Shown in pieces: positions 10,334 through 20,178 of a stretch of DNA of 64,000 nt. Source of the DNA: Fragilaria crotonensis (lineage: Eukaryota > Bacillariophyta > Fragilariophyceae > Fragilariales > Fragilariaceae); the NCBI GenBank assembly GCA_022925895.1, contig JAKSYS010000054.1, forward strand, positions 62,001 through 126,000, in the 5' to 3' direction. Every line of letters begins with the position of its first letter. Position 1 is the stretch's first letter. The notes beneath the pieces are model-generated. The model saw nothing but the letters and a program-made list of their open reading frames with translations. It was not told the origin of the DNA and did not search any database. Both the position numbers and the translations under genes were made by a program.

Positions 10334-12811
10334 ATGTCGTTGATCGTCGCCTCCCAGGACTTATCCGTCCGAGAACTAGCTCTTCAAGCCGCAGCGTCTG
10401 CTCAACTCTCCAGTTTTGCTACCGCAGGCGAACCCAACCCAGCTCACGCAGCTCGAGTTGTGTCCACCTTTGCCAAGACCTGTGCTCCTCTCACCAGACT
10501 CGCTACCCTTTGCGATACAAACGTGGTCAAACAACTTGTTTTCATCCAACCCAATTTCAAGATGGCAACCCTCTCTTGCCTTTTCCTAGCCGTGGGACGC
10601 AACAACGAGGATGTCTTCGCTGGCAGTCTTGGGGACTCGATGGACCTCCTCTGCCCAGTTACTATCAGGATGAAAGACGTCCGGGGAGATGTCGTGAGTA
10701 TCTGCGAGTCTCGTCCTGATATCACCAAGTACCACCTCGCCACGTCTGAAACCGACCCCCTCGAAGAAGAAGGATTACCACCACCTGAAGGCCAAGAGCC
10801 CATCCCACCAGGACCAGATCGCATCATGGTCAATCTCAATGTGGCTACTAAGGAACCGTGCTTTGTTGCAATTCCAAAGGTTTACCCTGTTACCAGCGGC
10901 GTTCGCATCCAAACCGAACCCAACATGTCGATTCTTTCCACCCCTACTCTCGCTAACTTTGCAAGCGATAGTATGGAAGCGATTTGGTATGAATCCATGA
11001 GGTATGGTATTCGCAACCTGGATAACTACTCTATCCAAGCAACCAACACTCTCTTCGACTACGCGGGCATCGAAAAAGGTGAATTTCTCCATGAAAACCG
11101 TAACCTCGCATCGCGTTTCACTACAATTGTAACATTTTTGACACCAGATGACCCTCTGTATCACGACGTTGCACAAACAGTCCGGGAGGAAAGAGACAAA
11201 GTAATTATTGTCTACGGTACTAAAATTCTCAATCTTACGCCTCCCCGAGCAAACAATGTCCCTACTCACAACTTTGCACCAAATACAATTGATCTCACCG
11301 CCCAGCATAATCCTACCGGTCTTTCGGCCCTACTTGACGGATTGGCAAAAGCAATCTCTGAGTCTTCGTCCAAGACCTTGACAGGAATCGAGCGTGAGAA
11401 GGCGAGCGAGGCCGAAGATGCTATGCGATTCTACAGCATCTTGTTTGCAACAATTCAAGATATTCATGACGAGGACAGTGGAGTCTCCACTAAAACGTTT
11501 GTGAAAGCCAAAATCCACCCTCTCTTTATTCCTGTACTCACCGCCAACAAGAATTCCAAGGCAACGAAGGCGATGCAAGAAGCAGTCGAATCTATGGCAG
11601 CTGAGCTGAGTACCCAGGACGATCGTTACGCATCAGCAAGTAACATCTTCCCTCGTATGTTTGATCAACCACTTACCGCTGCGTTGCGCACAGGACAGTG
11701 GGAGTACCAGCACACCGTGCTGAACCCCGAAGGCGTCAAGAGTAACGTTGGTATCCACCATTTTGCGCCTCCCCGCACGTGGAGTGCAAATTACAAAACG
11801 AGGCAGGAAGGTGAAACCAAACTTACTCAACAAGAGCAAGTTGAAGAAGACAGAAGTCGGATTGGAGCCAAAGCTACCGAACTCTATCACACTGGATGCA
11901 TGGGTACCCTACCTGATATCAACGAAATGATTGGCAATTTCTATGCCATCATGTGCGTCATCATCGAATTCGATCGTGCTAACCCTCCACTCCTATGGAT
12001 CGAAGTCACGAAATTCGCTCAAATCCTGCGCACTAATGAAGGTCGCCAGTGGGCTGCCCTGCACCGCAATATACGCGAAGTCATATTCAATGTTGGGCAA
12101 GATATCCAATCTACAATTGCAGGTTTCGTTTCTGAAGCCCGTAAAACCAATTACAAAGCCGCGTTGAAAAACGGAACCGCGATCTCCCCACTCATCTTTG
12201 ATATGGCGCAACATCAAGGAACAGAGCTTCGCCGAAATTTCCAGGGTACCATACTGACAATGACAGCGGGCACTTATAAGGATGCATCTATTATTTACAA
12301 ATTGTTCCAACCGGAGCAAACGAAAGAGAACTCCCGTAAGCGAGAAGCCAGCACAGATGTAACTCCGAGCACACCCAACAACAACACTCGCAACCGTCCA
12401 TTTCAACAAACGGGAGGGGGAAGAAGTCGCCAGCATTCTCAAGGCAACCCACCTCACGTGGTGACACCGAACCAAAGCCCAAACAGCAATGGCCAAACCC
12501 TACCGGGAAAAACAGTACTTGTCCATGCCGCTCCGACCCCAACAAAGCTACCGCACCCAGGAGCCATATTCCCACACCCTAACCGCCCAAACCAATTCAC
12601 CGTGCTATGCTGCCGAAGTGCATATGAAGGACGCACTTGTCCTCTGCCCAATTGCGCTTACTACCATTTCCCTGTCCAGCTCAACCAAGTCAATCGCGAG
12701 CTTAAAGACAAACTCGTCGCATGGATAGCCAACAACGACAAGGTCAGCTGGCATCCCGATGTTGCTTCATGGGCTAATCCACCAGGTAACGTAGCAAACC
12801 CACGGCCATAA
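10334..12811 (+). CDS. Retroelement Gag-like protein
   Basis: An 825-aa frame starting at an ATG. The bulk has no clear family resemblance. The C-terminal 120 residues are Asn/Gln/Pro-rich and then carry a Cys-x8-Cys-x4-Cys-x3-His cluster (near residue 765-785), close to the spacing of CCCH zinc fingers and plausible for nucleic-acid binding. The position as first frame of an RT element makes a nucleocapsid-like role the natural reading. The nearby 825-aa size is large for a DIRS-order Gag. Confidence 0.75.
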   Translation: MSLIVASQDLSVRELALQAAASAQLSSFATAGEPNPAHAARVVSTFAKTCAPLTRLATLCDTNVVKQLVFIQPNFKMATLSCLFLAVGRNNEDVFAGSLGDSMDLLCPVTIRMKDVRGDVVSICESRPDITKYHLATSETDPLEEEGLPPPEGQEPIPPGPDRIMVNLNVATKEPCFVAIPKVYPVTSGVRIQTEPNMSILSTPTLANFASDSMEAIWYESMRYGIRNLDNYSIQATNTLFDYAGIEKGEFLHENRNLASRFTTIVTFLTPDDPLYHDVAQTVREERDKVIIVYGTKILNLTPPRANNVPTHNFAPNTIDLTAQHNPTGLSALLDGLAKAISESSSKTLTGIEREKASEAEDAMRFYSILFATIQDIHDEDSGVSTKTFVKAKIHPLFIPVLTANKNSKATKAMQEAVESMAAELSTQDDRYASASNIFPRMFDQPLTAALRTGQWEYQHTVLNPEGVKSNVGIHHFAPPRTWSANYKTRQEGETKLTQQEQVEEDRSRIGAKATELYHTGCMGTLPDINEMIGNFYAIMCVIIEFDRANPPLLWIEVTKFAQILRTNEGRQWAALHRNIREVIFNVGQDIQSTIAGFVSEARKTNYKAALKNGTAISPLIFDMAQHQGTELRRNFQGTILTMTAGTYKDASIIYKLFQPEQTKENSRKREASTDVTPSTPNNNTRNRPFQQTGGGRSRQHSQGNPPHVVTPNQSPNSNGQTLPGKTVLVHAAPTPTKLPHPGAIFPHPNRPNQFTVLCCRSAYEGRTCPLPNCAYYHFPVQLNQVNRELKDKLVAWIANNDKVSWHPDVASWANPPGNVANPRP

Positions 12812-12899
12812 GCACTCATCATATCCATGATTCAGCAAAAACCTTACCTAACTTGTCACCATTGCACCTTTAGTTGTCGCCTTTTTCCCCAACTATCGA

Positions 12900-15854
12900 T
12901 TGCACGCGCCAAATGCCAAGCCATCGCGTTCTGTCCCATCTTCGATATGTAGTTCTTCTGCACTTCCTGCTGTAGTAGTACTATCAGCACAACCTCGTGC
13001 AGCCAAAGATGTCAGCCGAAAGAGCGCAGCAAGTATCGCAAACCACCGCGGAAGTCAAGCATCGCAAGATCATCCGCACCGTTCTTTATCGATAACACCA
13101 ACAGGATTGCCAACGACTGCGACATCGAAAGACAAGATGCACTGTCATCCACCATCAGCAAGCTTGACAAACATGGAAATCTCTAACCCAATCACGTCTC
13201 AGTATCTGCAGACTGTAAGCCTTCTAAGTAGTCGAACCGCCACCCAACCCCCTGAACCAGCGCCAGCAAGTATCTCAGGAGCACCTTCGTCAGAAGTCTT
13301 GTTGGGCAGTGACACGTGGACAACGGGAGCGCTTACATCGAAACGCCTCGATACATTCGCAACGCTCGTTCTGCCACCGAGCGTGAATACGAAACTTGCT
13401 CAGCCATTTGGTAAGGATTCCATTTCGCACTCGTTTTTTGCACAAAAATGTTTTCGCCACATATTGTTACCTTTGTATAAAAGCGGCTTTCTCTCTTGCC
13501 GCGATATCAAACGACTCGAAAAAGCATCACGTCGTGCACGACAGTTGCACATATTGCAGAAAAAATATGGAGGCGTTGATTTCCTGCCTCTCCAGGGCTT
13601 CCAAAATGATTGGGATCAGACCACTACCATCCGCGATGATTGGAAGGCCATGACCTCGGCGTGTCTCCTCCACTTCAATGGGGATGTCGCATCGATGGTA
13701 CGATGGATTGGGGGGCCTCACGTAAACGCGCATCTCAATCCTGCTGCGATCCTTGATAAATTGAAAACAATTGTCTCGAAGGATATTTTCACTGACCTTC
13801 GTCGTATCATGACTGTTGGAGCACCAGCGTTGTGTCAAGGGGAGGCAACTGAAGAAAATTTCCAAGCATTCTACAAGTATGGCAACCACGATTCGGTGTC
13901 AAACAACCAAAGCGTCTTCGCCAGTACCATTGTGAAGCAAAGCAGGCGAGGTCTCACACTCATTATGGATCCCGCCCTTATTCATTTCACCCTGAATGCT
14001 CACCTTTCGCCGCAAGGATTAGTGGACGTACTCCATGACCGCCGGAAACCTCGCCCCTTATCAGATAGTAGCTTTCGTCCATGGCCAGGAGCAATGGCAA
14101 TCAATGATTGGACGAGCAAACACAACGAACCAAAGCTCCACTTTGCACAATCGTTCTTGAACTTTTGCATCTGGCAGTGGAACCTGGCCCTTACGTACCC
14201 AGATTCTGACCGTCATACAGGTGACGACGACGTACAATGTGCCTTCCCTCGAATCAAACACAATCCCCAACTGGTTGCAATGCACAGTTCAATCTCAAAC
14301 GGAACGTTGAGTATGAGCACAGGTTTAACCTTCGGAGACAATACGAGCCCATCTAATTGGGAACCGATTGCCCGAGCGCGCCAGCAATTAGCGCAGCACT
14401 TGTGGCACGAACCTGATATCCTAACCCGAGCTCAACAGTTCCTCCCGCCGTTTATCTTTGCACCGCCAGCAACCGCAACCGAACGCAAGGCATTCGTACG
14501 GGCTATTCCCGACTCTTTGAATACCGGAGTACTCGACTCCAAAGGACACCGACGTGCACCTACTTACGACCACCACGTGGATGATAATCTGTATGCGGAC
14601 ACAACAGAATTTCTTCCACGGGCAGCAGCAGCCAGCATCATTGCGCTTTACGAAATCGTGGGCTACCCCGACGGAAGAATTCCTGATCCTATTTCTTGGG
14701 ACAAGTTTGAGTCGACCCACTCCCATATCCGTCGAGTGGTTGGGTGGGAAGTTAACACCCGTGACCTCACATTTGCCTTGCCCAACGATAAACGAACAGC
14801 CATCACAACTACCCTCCTCAATTGGATCACTACCAAAACCACTTGTACGATCGTCGAAGCCGCTGAACTTCATGGGACGTTGGCCGACGCATCACGAGCC
14901 AACAGAAAAGGGCGAGCGATGTTCTTCGGGCTGCAAAACGCTCTCCGTAGAGCAATTCGCACCCGTTTCCACCAAGTCAAAGGCTTCTATTCGCGTACCC
15001 AACGCATTCACCATTTTTCCCAGCAGTTGCCAAAGCATCTGCACCAACGCCTTGACCAACTTATAGCACGCGACATGGCCGCACTTTTGTGGCATTCCAA
15101 AACACCTATAACCCTCTCGGACGCTGTTATCACTGAACTCCGCCATTTCCATGAGCACATGGCAGATACTTCGCGCCCATGGTCGATCAGCATAGGCCAT
15201 ATCATCCCAAGGGATGCTCAATTTGTTAGTGTGGGAGACGCATGTGGATTGGGGGGAGGTGCATATTCGCACGAATTTGAATACTGGTTTGATGTCGTGT
15301 GGTCGGCTGGAACCCGGTCACTCTTCACACAACGTCAGGTCCATATCAACATATTGGAGTTCATCGTAGTGATCCTCCAACTCGCCGCAGCTATTACTCG
15401 TGAAGAACAGACGGGCCCCAGCAATTCCCTAATCCAACCGTTGTCCAAACTGGTCATCCATTCCGACAATTCACCAAGCTGTAATTGGGCACACAAAGTT
15501 TCCGCAAAATCCGAGCGTGGCCAGTTATTCGTGAGCATCTATGCCGAGTTGATTGATCGTACCCACCTTACCATTGCCTGTTCTCACATTGCTGGCAGCA
15601 ACAATCATCTTGCTGACTTCATTTCCCGCCCTGAGTCAACCGCTACTGTATCTCACACTCAGCGCTGCAAACAGATATTTCACGAGGAGCCGAGACTGCA
15701 GTCCTATCGCTTTTTCCGGCCGAGTCCCGACTTCTTATATTGCCTGGTGTCCAGGCTGTCCACCGCACATTGGCAGGCAAGCCCGCCACTCCCAAAGGTG
15801 CTCGGACAATTCGAAATCGTAGAATCCACTACTTCATGTTCTGTTTTCATATGA
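12900..15854 (+). CDS. Retroelement reverse transcriptase - RNase H
   Basis: An open frame of about 984 codons. The RT core shows a DDVQCAFPR block (motif A position), a FGDNTSPSNWEPIARAR block (motif B position) and HVDDNLYAD (motif C, the xxDD catalytic pair). RNase H follows: SVGDACGLGGG, a Glu in INILEFIVV, IHSDNSPS and HIAGSNNHLADFISRP supply the acidic set. The RT-RNase H order followed by a recombinase, and no integrase, is that of the DIRS order. It overlaps the recombinase frame by 115 bp, which is common in the family, where downstream products are made by read-through or internal initiation. Confidence 0.85.
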   Translation: MHAPNAKPSRSVPSSICSSSALPAVVVLSAQPRAAKDVSRKSAASIANHRGSQASQDHPHRSLSITPTGLPTTATSKDKMHCHPPSASLTNMEISNPITSQYLQTVSLLSSRTATQPPEPAPASISGAPSSEVLLGSDTWTTGALTSKRLDTFATLVLPPSVNTKLAQPFGKDSISHSFFAQKCFRHILLPLYKSGFLSCRDIKRLEKASRRARQLHILQKKYGGVDFLPLQGFQNDWDQTTTIRDDWKAMTSACLLHFNGDVASMVRWIGGPHVNAHLNPAAILDKLKTIVSKDIFTDLRRIMTVGAPALCQGEATEENFQAFYKYGNHDSVSNNQSVFASTIVKQSRRGLTLIMDPALIHFTLNAHLSPQGLVDVLHDRRKPRPLSDSSFRPWPGAMAINDWTSKHNEPKLHFAQSFLNFCIWQWNLALTYPDSDRHTGDDDVQCAFPRIKHNPQLVAMHSSISNGTLSMSTGLTFGDNTSPSNWEPIARARQQLAQHLWHEPDILTRAQQFLPPFIFAPPATATERKAFVRAIPDSLNTGVLDSKGHRRAPTYDHHVDDNLYADTTEFLPRAAAASIIALYEIVGYPDGRIPDPISWDKFESTHSHIRRVVGWEVNTRDLTFALPNDKRTAITTTLLNWITTKTTCTIVEAAELHGTLADASRANRKGRAMFFGLQNALRRAIRTRFHQVKGFYSRTQRIHHFSQQLPKHLHQRLDQLIARDMAALLWHSKTPITLSDAVITELRHFHEHMADTSRPWSISIGHIIPRDAQFVSVGDACGLGGGAYSHEFEYWFDVVWSAGTRSLFTQRQVHINILEFIVVILQLAAAITREEQTGPSNSLIQPLSKLVIHSDNSPSCNWAHKVSAKSERGQLFVSIYAELIDRTHLTIACSHIAGSNNHLADFISRPESTATVSHTQRCKQIFHEEPRLQSYRFFRPSPDFLYCLVSRLSTAHWQASPPLPKVLGQFEIVESTTSCSVFI

Positions 15855-16906
15855 AACTTACCGACGATTGGCTGTTGGCAGCCCAATCGCAAGCACGAGC
15901 CAACTTCCAGCTGGCCATGTATGCTACACACCTTGCGACAGGCTCTTCCCTTCACTTTCGCGCTATCAAGGCAAGCACCATCGCGAGCTATCTGCACGAT
16001 GTCGCAACATTTCTGGGGCAATTCCAATCCATCGATCCCCGCTTTGTGTCCACAGCCGATACGACTCTTGCCCCGGTGATCGCCCAGGTTTTAGCCGAAC
16101 AAAAACGTTGGGAGACTGTGCCCAATCGACGTGAACCATTCACTGTCGACCTCTACTTGACCATCGCGGCCACAGCGGCCGCTTGCAAGGATGATTGTTG
16201 CTTAAACGCTGCCATGGCCAACTGGACACTCTGCAATTTGTACGCCGGTTGTCGCGGCATCGAATGGGCGCAAACACAATCAGTCCACCGTTCACTTAAC
16301 GACTTTCACAAGAATCGGTTTGGTAACGCGTACGCATTCACCCTTGCCGATGTGCAATGTTTCACAACCAACTCGAGCCCTCTCTCCCTTATCCAAGCGC
16401 TCATGACTCCTGCTCTCGTCGAAAAAGTGAAACTACGATTCGAAGAACAAAAGAATGGTGAGAATGGTGAATGGAAGCTCTTCACTCGTAACCACAACAA
16501 ACCCAATCTCTGCTTTGTGACTCATTTCATGAGCATCCTGGCGAGGCACCAGCGCCTTACCCGCTCCTCTCCAGTACACCCGCTCAGTGTTTATCGCGCA
16601 GCGGACCAGTGTATTTATAACATCACATCAACAGACATTGAGCTCGTCATCCGCCAGGCAGCCTCCAAGCTGTACAACCTTGACATCTCTACGCATCGCA
16701 AGACATTGCTACTGTGGTCAAGTCATTCTCTCCGTGTGGGAGCCTGTACATTGCTGTACTCAAAGGGCTTTAGTGAGATGGAAATAAAATATCTCCTGCG
16801 ATGGAAGAGTAACGCTTTTATGACGTACCTCCGCAACTTGGCGGTTACTTCCCGACGCCAAAACGATGCTCTCAATGATATCAGTGAAATCCCTAATTTC
16901 GTTTAA
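15740..16906 (+). CDS. Retroelement tyrosine recombinase
   Basis: A frame of about 388 codons in the last coding position. The catalytic signature of the lambda-integrase/XerC fold is visible: an Arg in YAGCRGIEWAQ, then HSLRVGA (His-x-x-Arg), then LLRWKSNAFMTYLRN (Trp and nucleophile Tyr at the expected spacing). This enzyme would insert the circular DNA intermediate by strand exchange. It explains the absence of a target duplication and the split direct repeats, which reconstitute in the circle. Confidence 0.88.
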   Translation: MPGVQAVHRTLAGKPATPKGARTIRNRRIHYFMFCFHMKLTDDWLLAAQSQARANFQLAMYATHLATGSSLHFRAIKASTIASYLHDVATFLGQFQSIDPRFVSTADTTLAPVIAQVLAEQKRWETVPNRREPFTVDLYLTIAATAAACKDDCCLNAAMANWTLCNLYAGCRGIEWAQTQSVHRSLNDFHKNRFGNAYAFTLADVQCFTTNSSPLSLIQALMTPALVEKVKLRFEEQKNGENGEWKLFTRNHNKPNLCFVTHFMSILARHQRLTRSSPVHPLSVYRAADQCIYNITSTDIELVIRQAASKLYNLDISTHRKTLLLWSSHSLRVGACTLLYSKGFSEMEIKYLLRWKSNAFMTYLRNLAVTSRRQNDALNDISEIPNFV

Positions 16907-17299
16907 GACCAATCCGCAATACCTATTATCATAGTACTGTACATTGTACATGTCCCAGGTACTGACAGTAACCCTACAACGGTACATTCAACTAGAAGAT
17001 TTTGACCGTTAATTCGGAGTTTTCATTATGCAGTACTTTGTACTGTAGTAGTACATTTGATCCTTTGTTACTACAGTATGTGCGAGTCCCTCCCAACTCC
17101 CAACTACGTACCGCACCAACACAGGTTAATGTGTCCCTTTCTCCTGTCTCTTTGTCTTGCTCAATCCAATTACAACAACCCAACCAAACATTGTTTTTTT
17201 TCTTTTTTTCTTTTTTTCTTTTTTCTGGCTGTCTGCCGCCGAACGATATGGCTCCAAACCCTGCTACACTGCGTATAGCAGCGTCAGCAGACGACATGG

Positions 17300-17526
17300 G
17301 CAGGCCAGTGCTTTAGTGAACCATCCGGGAGCCGTTAGACTCCTCGGATATTTAACGTCATAACTACTACGTTTTTAGCCCAATACCACTGTAGATGCGT
17401 AGCACTTGCAAGCGCGTACTACTGCGGCATTTCGGCATACACGTAGTGTATACTATCACTGTAGCACTCCCATATCGTTCAACGTTGCAGTACAGCTGAG
17501 GCGACTTCTGGGAATCCACAGGATTC
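17300..17526 (+). repeat. Split direct repeat B1
   Basis: 227 bp from GCAGGCCAGTGC to CCACAGGATTC, abutting A2 with no gap. It matches B2 at 17794-18020. The B1-A2 junction is where circle-borne termini are thought to be copied. Confidence 0.92.
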
Positions 17527-17767
17527 TTGCAGATAAGACAATAAGCCAATGCAACAGTAGACGGTACCTCTATACGGTCCTACCAATCTTACTGTCTATC
17601 TGCCCACAGTCGCTACGTAGTACATTACTGTCGGCCCTAGGACAGTCAACGCCAAGCGGGCCAGTTGACGGAAAATAACAACTCCCTGATGGAAATCGCT
17701 CACTTGTTTGTATCTGAACGATTTGAATGCATTTGTGATGACACATCTGCTGATGCATTTTTTCGCT
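17527..17767 (+). repeat. Split direct repeat A2
   Basis: 241 bp, reads identical to A1 at 9024-9264. It follows B1 directly and is separated from B2 by 26 bp. Confidence 0.92.
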
Positions 17768-17793
17768 AACCCACCACCATCCCCAGCTACCAC

Positions 17794-18020
17794 GCAGGCC
17801 AGTGCTTTAGTGAACCATCCGGGAGCCGTTAGACTCCTCGGATATTTAACGTCATAACTACTACGTTTTTAGCCCAATACCACTGTAGATGCGTAGCACT
17901 TGCAAGCGCGTACTACTGCGGCATTTCGGCATACACGTAGTGTATACTATCACTGTAGCACTCCCATATCGTTCAACGTTGCAGTACAGCTGAGGCGACT
18001 TCTGGGAATCCACAGGATTC
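17794..18020 (+). repeat. Split direct repeat B2 (right end of retroelement)
   Basis: 227 bp, reads identical to B1. The flank after it begins CCTGCCACTTGCC, unrelated to A1, so this is the outer right boundary. Confidence 0.92.
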
Positions 18021-18840
18021 CCTGCCACTTGCCAGTTGCCAGGCTTCACAAAATTCTCCCCCTATCATTATCTGCTACAGTAGAGTAGTACCAGTAGACT
18101 CCGAACAAGTATGCTCCTACTACGGTACTCGTACTAGAGCAGTGAGCAGTGAGCAGTGGATTGGGTGTAAGTAGTACTGTAGTTTGTCGGTAGCAGTGAG
18201 CAGTGGATTGGCTTTATGTAGTATGTAGCATGTAAGTATGTTGTATGCATACTGTCGCTCTAGTTGTATTTCATTATAGTCCAGTATGTGTATTCTACAC
18301 GACTGCTTGGCTTGACACTGGTACTACAGTACCTGTGTTCCAGGTACTGCAGTAAGTATATGGAAGTTCGGAAGCAGTAGTACAGTACAAGTCCTGGAGT
18401 ACTGTAATCTATGCATCTTTTCTTTTTGTATGCATCCAGGATGGCTCATTGATACTCGTACCGGTACCATGTACCGGTACAGTACCTTGTGCAATTGATA
18501 GAGCGGATGGGTGGCTTCAAGTTGAACACGACCGGCGTCAATTTTGGAGGTCAATACGATAAAATTCTGCTCATTTAACCTGTGGCTTGTGGTACATTGG
18601 TTCGTGTAGACTTCGCCTCATTCTTTTTCTGTGTATGCCAGTACCTACTGGTACGAAACATACTCCAGAGATAACAATTGTGCCATCCCATTGAACGCTA
18701 CATTTAGTTTCGTGCTTCCTCGTTACATGTTGATGGCCTAGATCCGTGGCAGTTCCATCGTGACGCACCCCGCTGCTTAAGAAAGAAGAACGCCATATTG
18801 TTTCTTTCTCAGGTCGTCTCGAATCCTTGAAATCAGAAAA
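18021..18840. other. Intergenic, displaced upstream DNA of the retroelement insertion
   Basis: 820 bp between the element and the Mpv17-family start. It contains GCAGTGAGCAGTGGATTGG twice (near 18140 and 18195) and many GTAC words around 18310-18480. Before the insertion this stretch was contiguous with the phosphoglycerate mutase promoter, so the two genes were divergent neighbours less than 1 kb apart. Confidence 0.6.
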
Positions 18841-19977
18841 ATGATTCGTCACTTCAAGGTACTCAATCTATTACTCGCTCTGGCCTTCGCGTCAGCATGG
18901 GTTCCAACCATCCGCATCCACAATATGTCCCCGAGACTTCAGTCGGTGTCATCCTCTCGGAAGGCTGTGTTCTTCGACGTCTCGTGCCGATCTCTTGCTC
19001 ATCACCACATTGACGATGAACCATCCGACTTTTCGCTGGAACCACCATCTGTGGTCGGAATCGACGATGAGTGGATCACTCAATTACAAGGCATGGGTCG
19101 AGAGGAGCTGGTTCAAAAGACGATTAACGCCGTTGTGTTAATCGTTTGCTTCGGTTTCTCTATTTACACAATTCTGAGTGTCGACCACGAGATCACTCGA
19201 GGTTGGACCCAGCAAGAGATCGCGATGCGAATCCCGCTGGACAATTGGGCCTCATACGAATCAGCATTGCAAGAAAAGCCCATCATGACCAAGACTTTCA
19301 TCAACGTTGTCATATACTGTCTAGGGGACTGGCTCTCGCAGACGGTTTTTCAGAAGAAGAACGTTTTGGATTTTGATGTCAAACGAACTCTTCGAAATGG
19401 ATTTATCGGTCTATGTTTTGGTCCGCTAGTGCATCAGTACTATGAATGGTCTGATCATATCCTTCCAGTGGAGGGTGGGCTCTTTAATCGACTTCGAAAG
19501 ATTCTCATGGACCAAACGCTTTATCTTTCTGTCAAGTGCAGCATTTACATTGCCGCTGTTGGTTTTTTACAGGGGGACTCTTTAGACACAGTGACGGACT
19601 CTGTAAAGACACGCATTGGGCCTATATGCTTCACGGCGTGGAAATTTTGGCCGCTAGTTCACTGTATCACTTACTCTGTGATCCCCGCACAGCACCGGAT
19701 TTTATGGGTGAATTGCGTTGATTTGGTCTGGAATGCCATCTTGTCCACCATGTCACGCAAGGAAGAACCTGAATCGGTGCCACTACTTGCTACGGAATCT
19801 CCTGAATTGCTGTCGGCGCCTGTTTTTGCGACTGCGAAGGATGAAATCGACGATGATGACTGCAGGCTTGGAGAAATGATGTTGATTCCAGATCAATTTG
19901 AAAATGTCACGGAAGCACTCGCGCTTGACGGTTCAACTAATGCATCCGAGATTCCATCGGAAAGGCTCGTGACGTAG
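18841..19977 (+). CDS. Mpv17/PMP22-family membrane protein with plastid-type presequence
   Basis: A 378-aa protein. The N-terminus is a signal peptide (LNLLLALAFASA) followed by Trp, matching the ASAF-type cleavage context that sends diatom proteins across the plastid membranes. An approximately 90-residue spacer and a hydrophobic segment (INAVVLIVCFGFSIYTIL, about 97-114) come next. The Mpv17/PMP22 domain covers about 135-312: PIMTKTFINVVIYCLGDWLSQ, GLCFGPLVHQYYEW, MDQTLYLSVKC, FTAWKFWPLVHCITYSVIP and LVWNAILS are the family signatures. The acidic tail (DEIDDDDC) is extra. The family forms small channels or pores of organelle inner membranes. Location in the plastid envelope is inferred from the presequence, not proven. 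Confidence 0.88.
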   Translation: MIRHFKVLNLLLALAFASAWVPTIRIHNMSPRLQSVSSSRKAVFFDVSCRSLAHHHIDDEPSDFSLEPPSVVGIDDEWITQLQGMGREELVQKTINAVVLIVCFGFSIYTILSVDHEITRGWTQQEIAMRIPLDNWASYESALQEKPIMTKTFINVVIYCLGDWLSQTVFQKKNVLDFDVKRTLRNGFIGLCFGPLVHQYYEWSDHILPVEGGLFNRLRKILMDQTLYLSVKCSIYIAAVGFLQGDSLDTVTDSVKTRIGPICFTAWKFWPLVHCITYSVIPAQHRILWVNCVDLVWNAILSTMSRKEEPESVPLLATESPELLSAPVFATAKDEIDDDDCRLGEMMLIPDQFENVTEALALDGSTNASEIPSERLVT

Positions 19978-20178
19978 CCTCGGCGTTGTGTAAGATTCCT
20001 CCAGCTTTGGTCGTAATTTTGTGTAGCTTATTATTTTCTATCCTCGTGTAGTTGTCATGGCTTTGGAGAGTCGTATCTTCTCCCGCTCAGCAGTGCTCTT
20101 TTAAGGAATGCAAGATTGTAATTAAACAGAAACAACGGATTCGTGCACTCGAAGTTCGCCATCACAGCCGCATAAGAG
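19978..20178. other. Short convergent intergenic region
   Basis: 201 bp between the stop codons of the Mpv17-family gene and the Lon-domain gene. No repeats. Confidence 0.6.

Larger units (their letters stand above)
9024..18020 (+). mobile_element. Tyrosine-recombinase retroelement with split direct repeats (PAT/Ngaro-type, DIRS order)
   Basis: About 9.0 kb, bounded by split direct repeats arranged A1 (9024-9264), coding body, B1 (17300-17526) joined directly to A2 (17527-17767), then B2 (17794-18020) after a 26-bp spacer. This arrangement is diagnostic of the PAT, Ngaro and related branches of the DIRS order; classical DIRS1 has inverted termini instead. The body carries a Gag-like frame, an RT/RNase H frame and a tyrosine-recombinase frame in that order. 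No integrase, protease or methyltransferase domain was recognised. The element looks whole. Both repeat pairs read as identical over 241 and 227 bp, so insertion should be recent. No target-site duplication is seen, as expected for recombinase-mediated insertion. Confidence 0.9.

Noticed and set aside
17196-17225. Pyrimidine tract of T with interspersed C, possible splice acceptor or terminator
   Set aside because: A low-complexity tract in the 3' untranslated part of the retroelement. No exon follows it.
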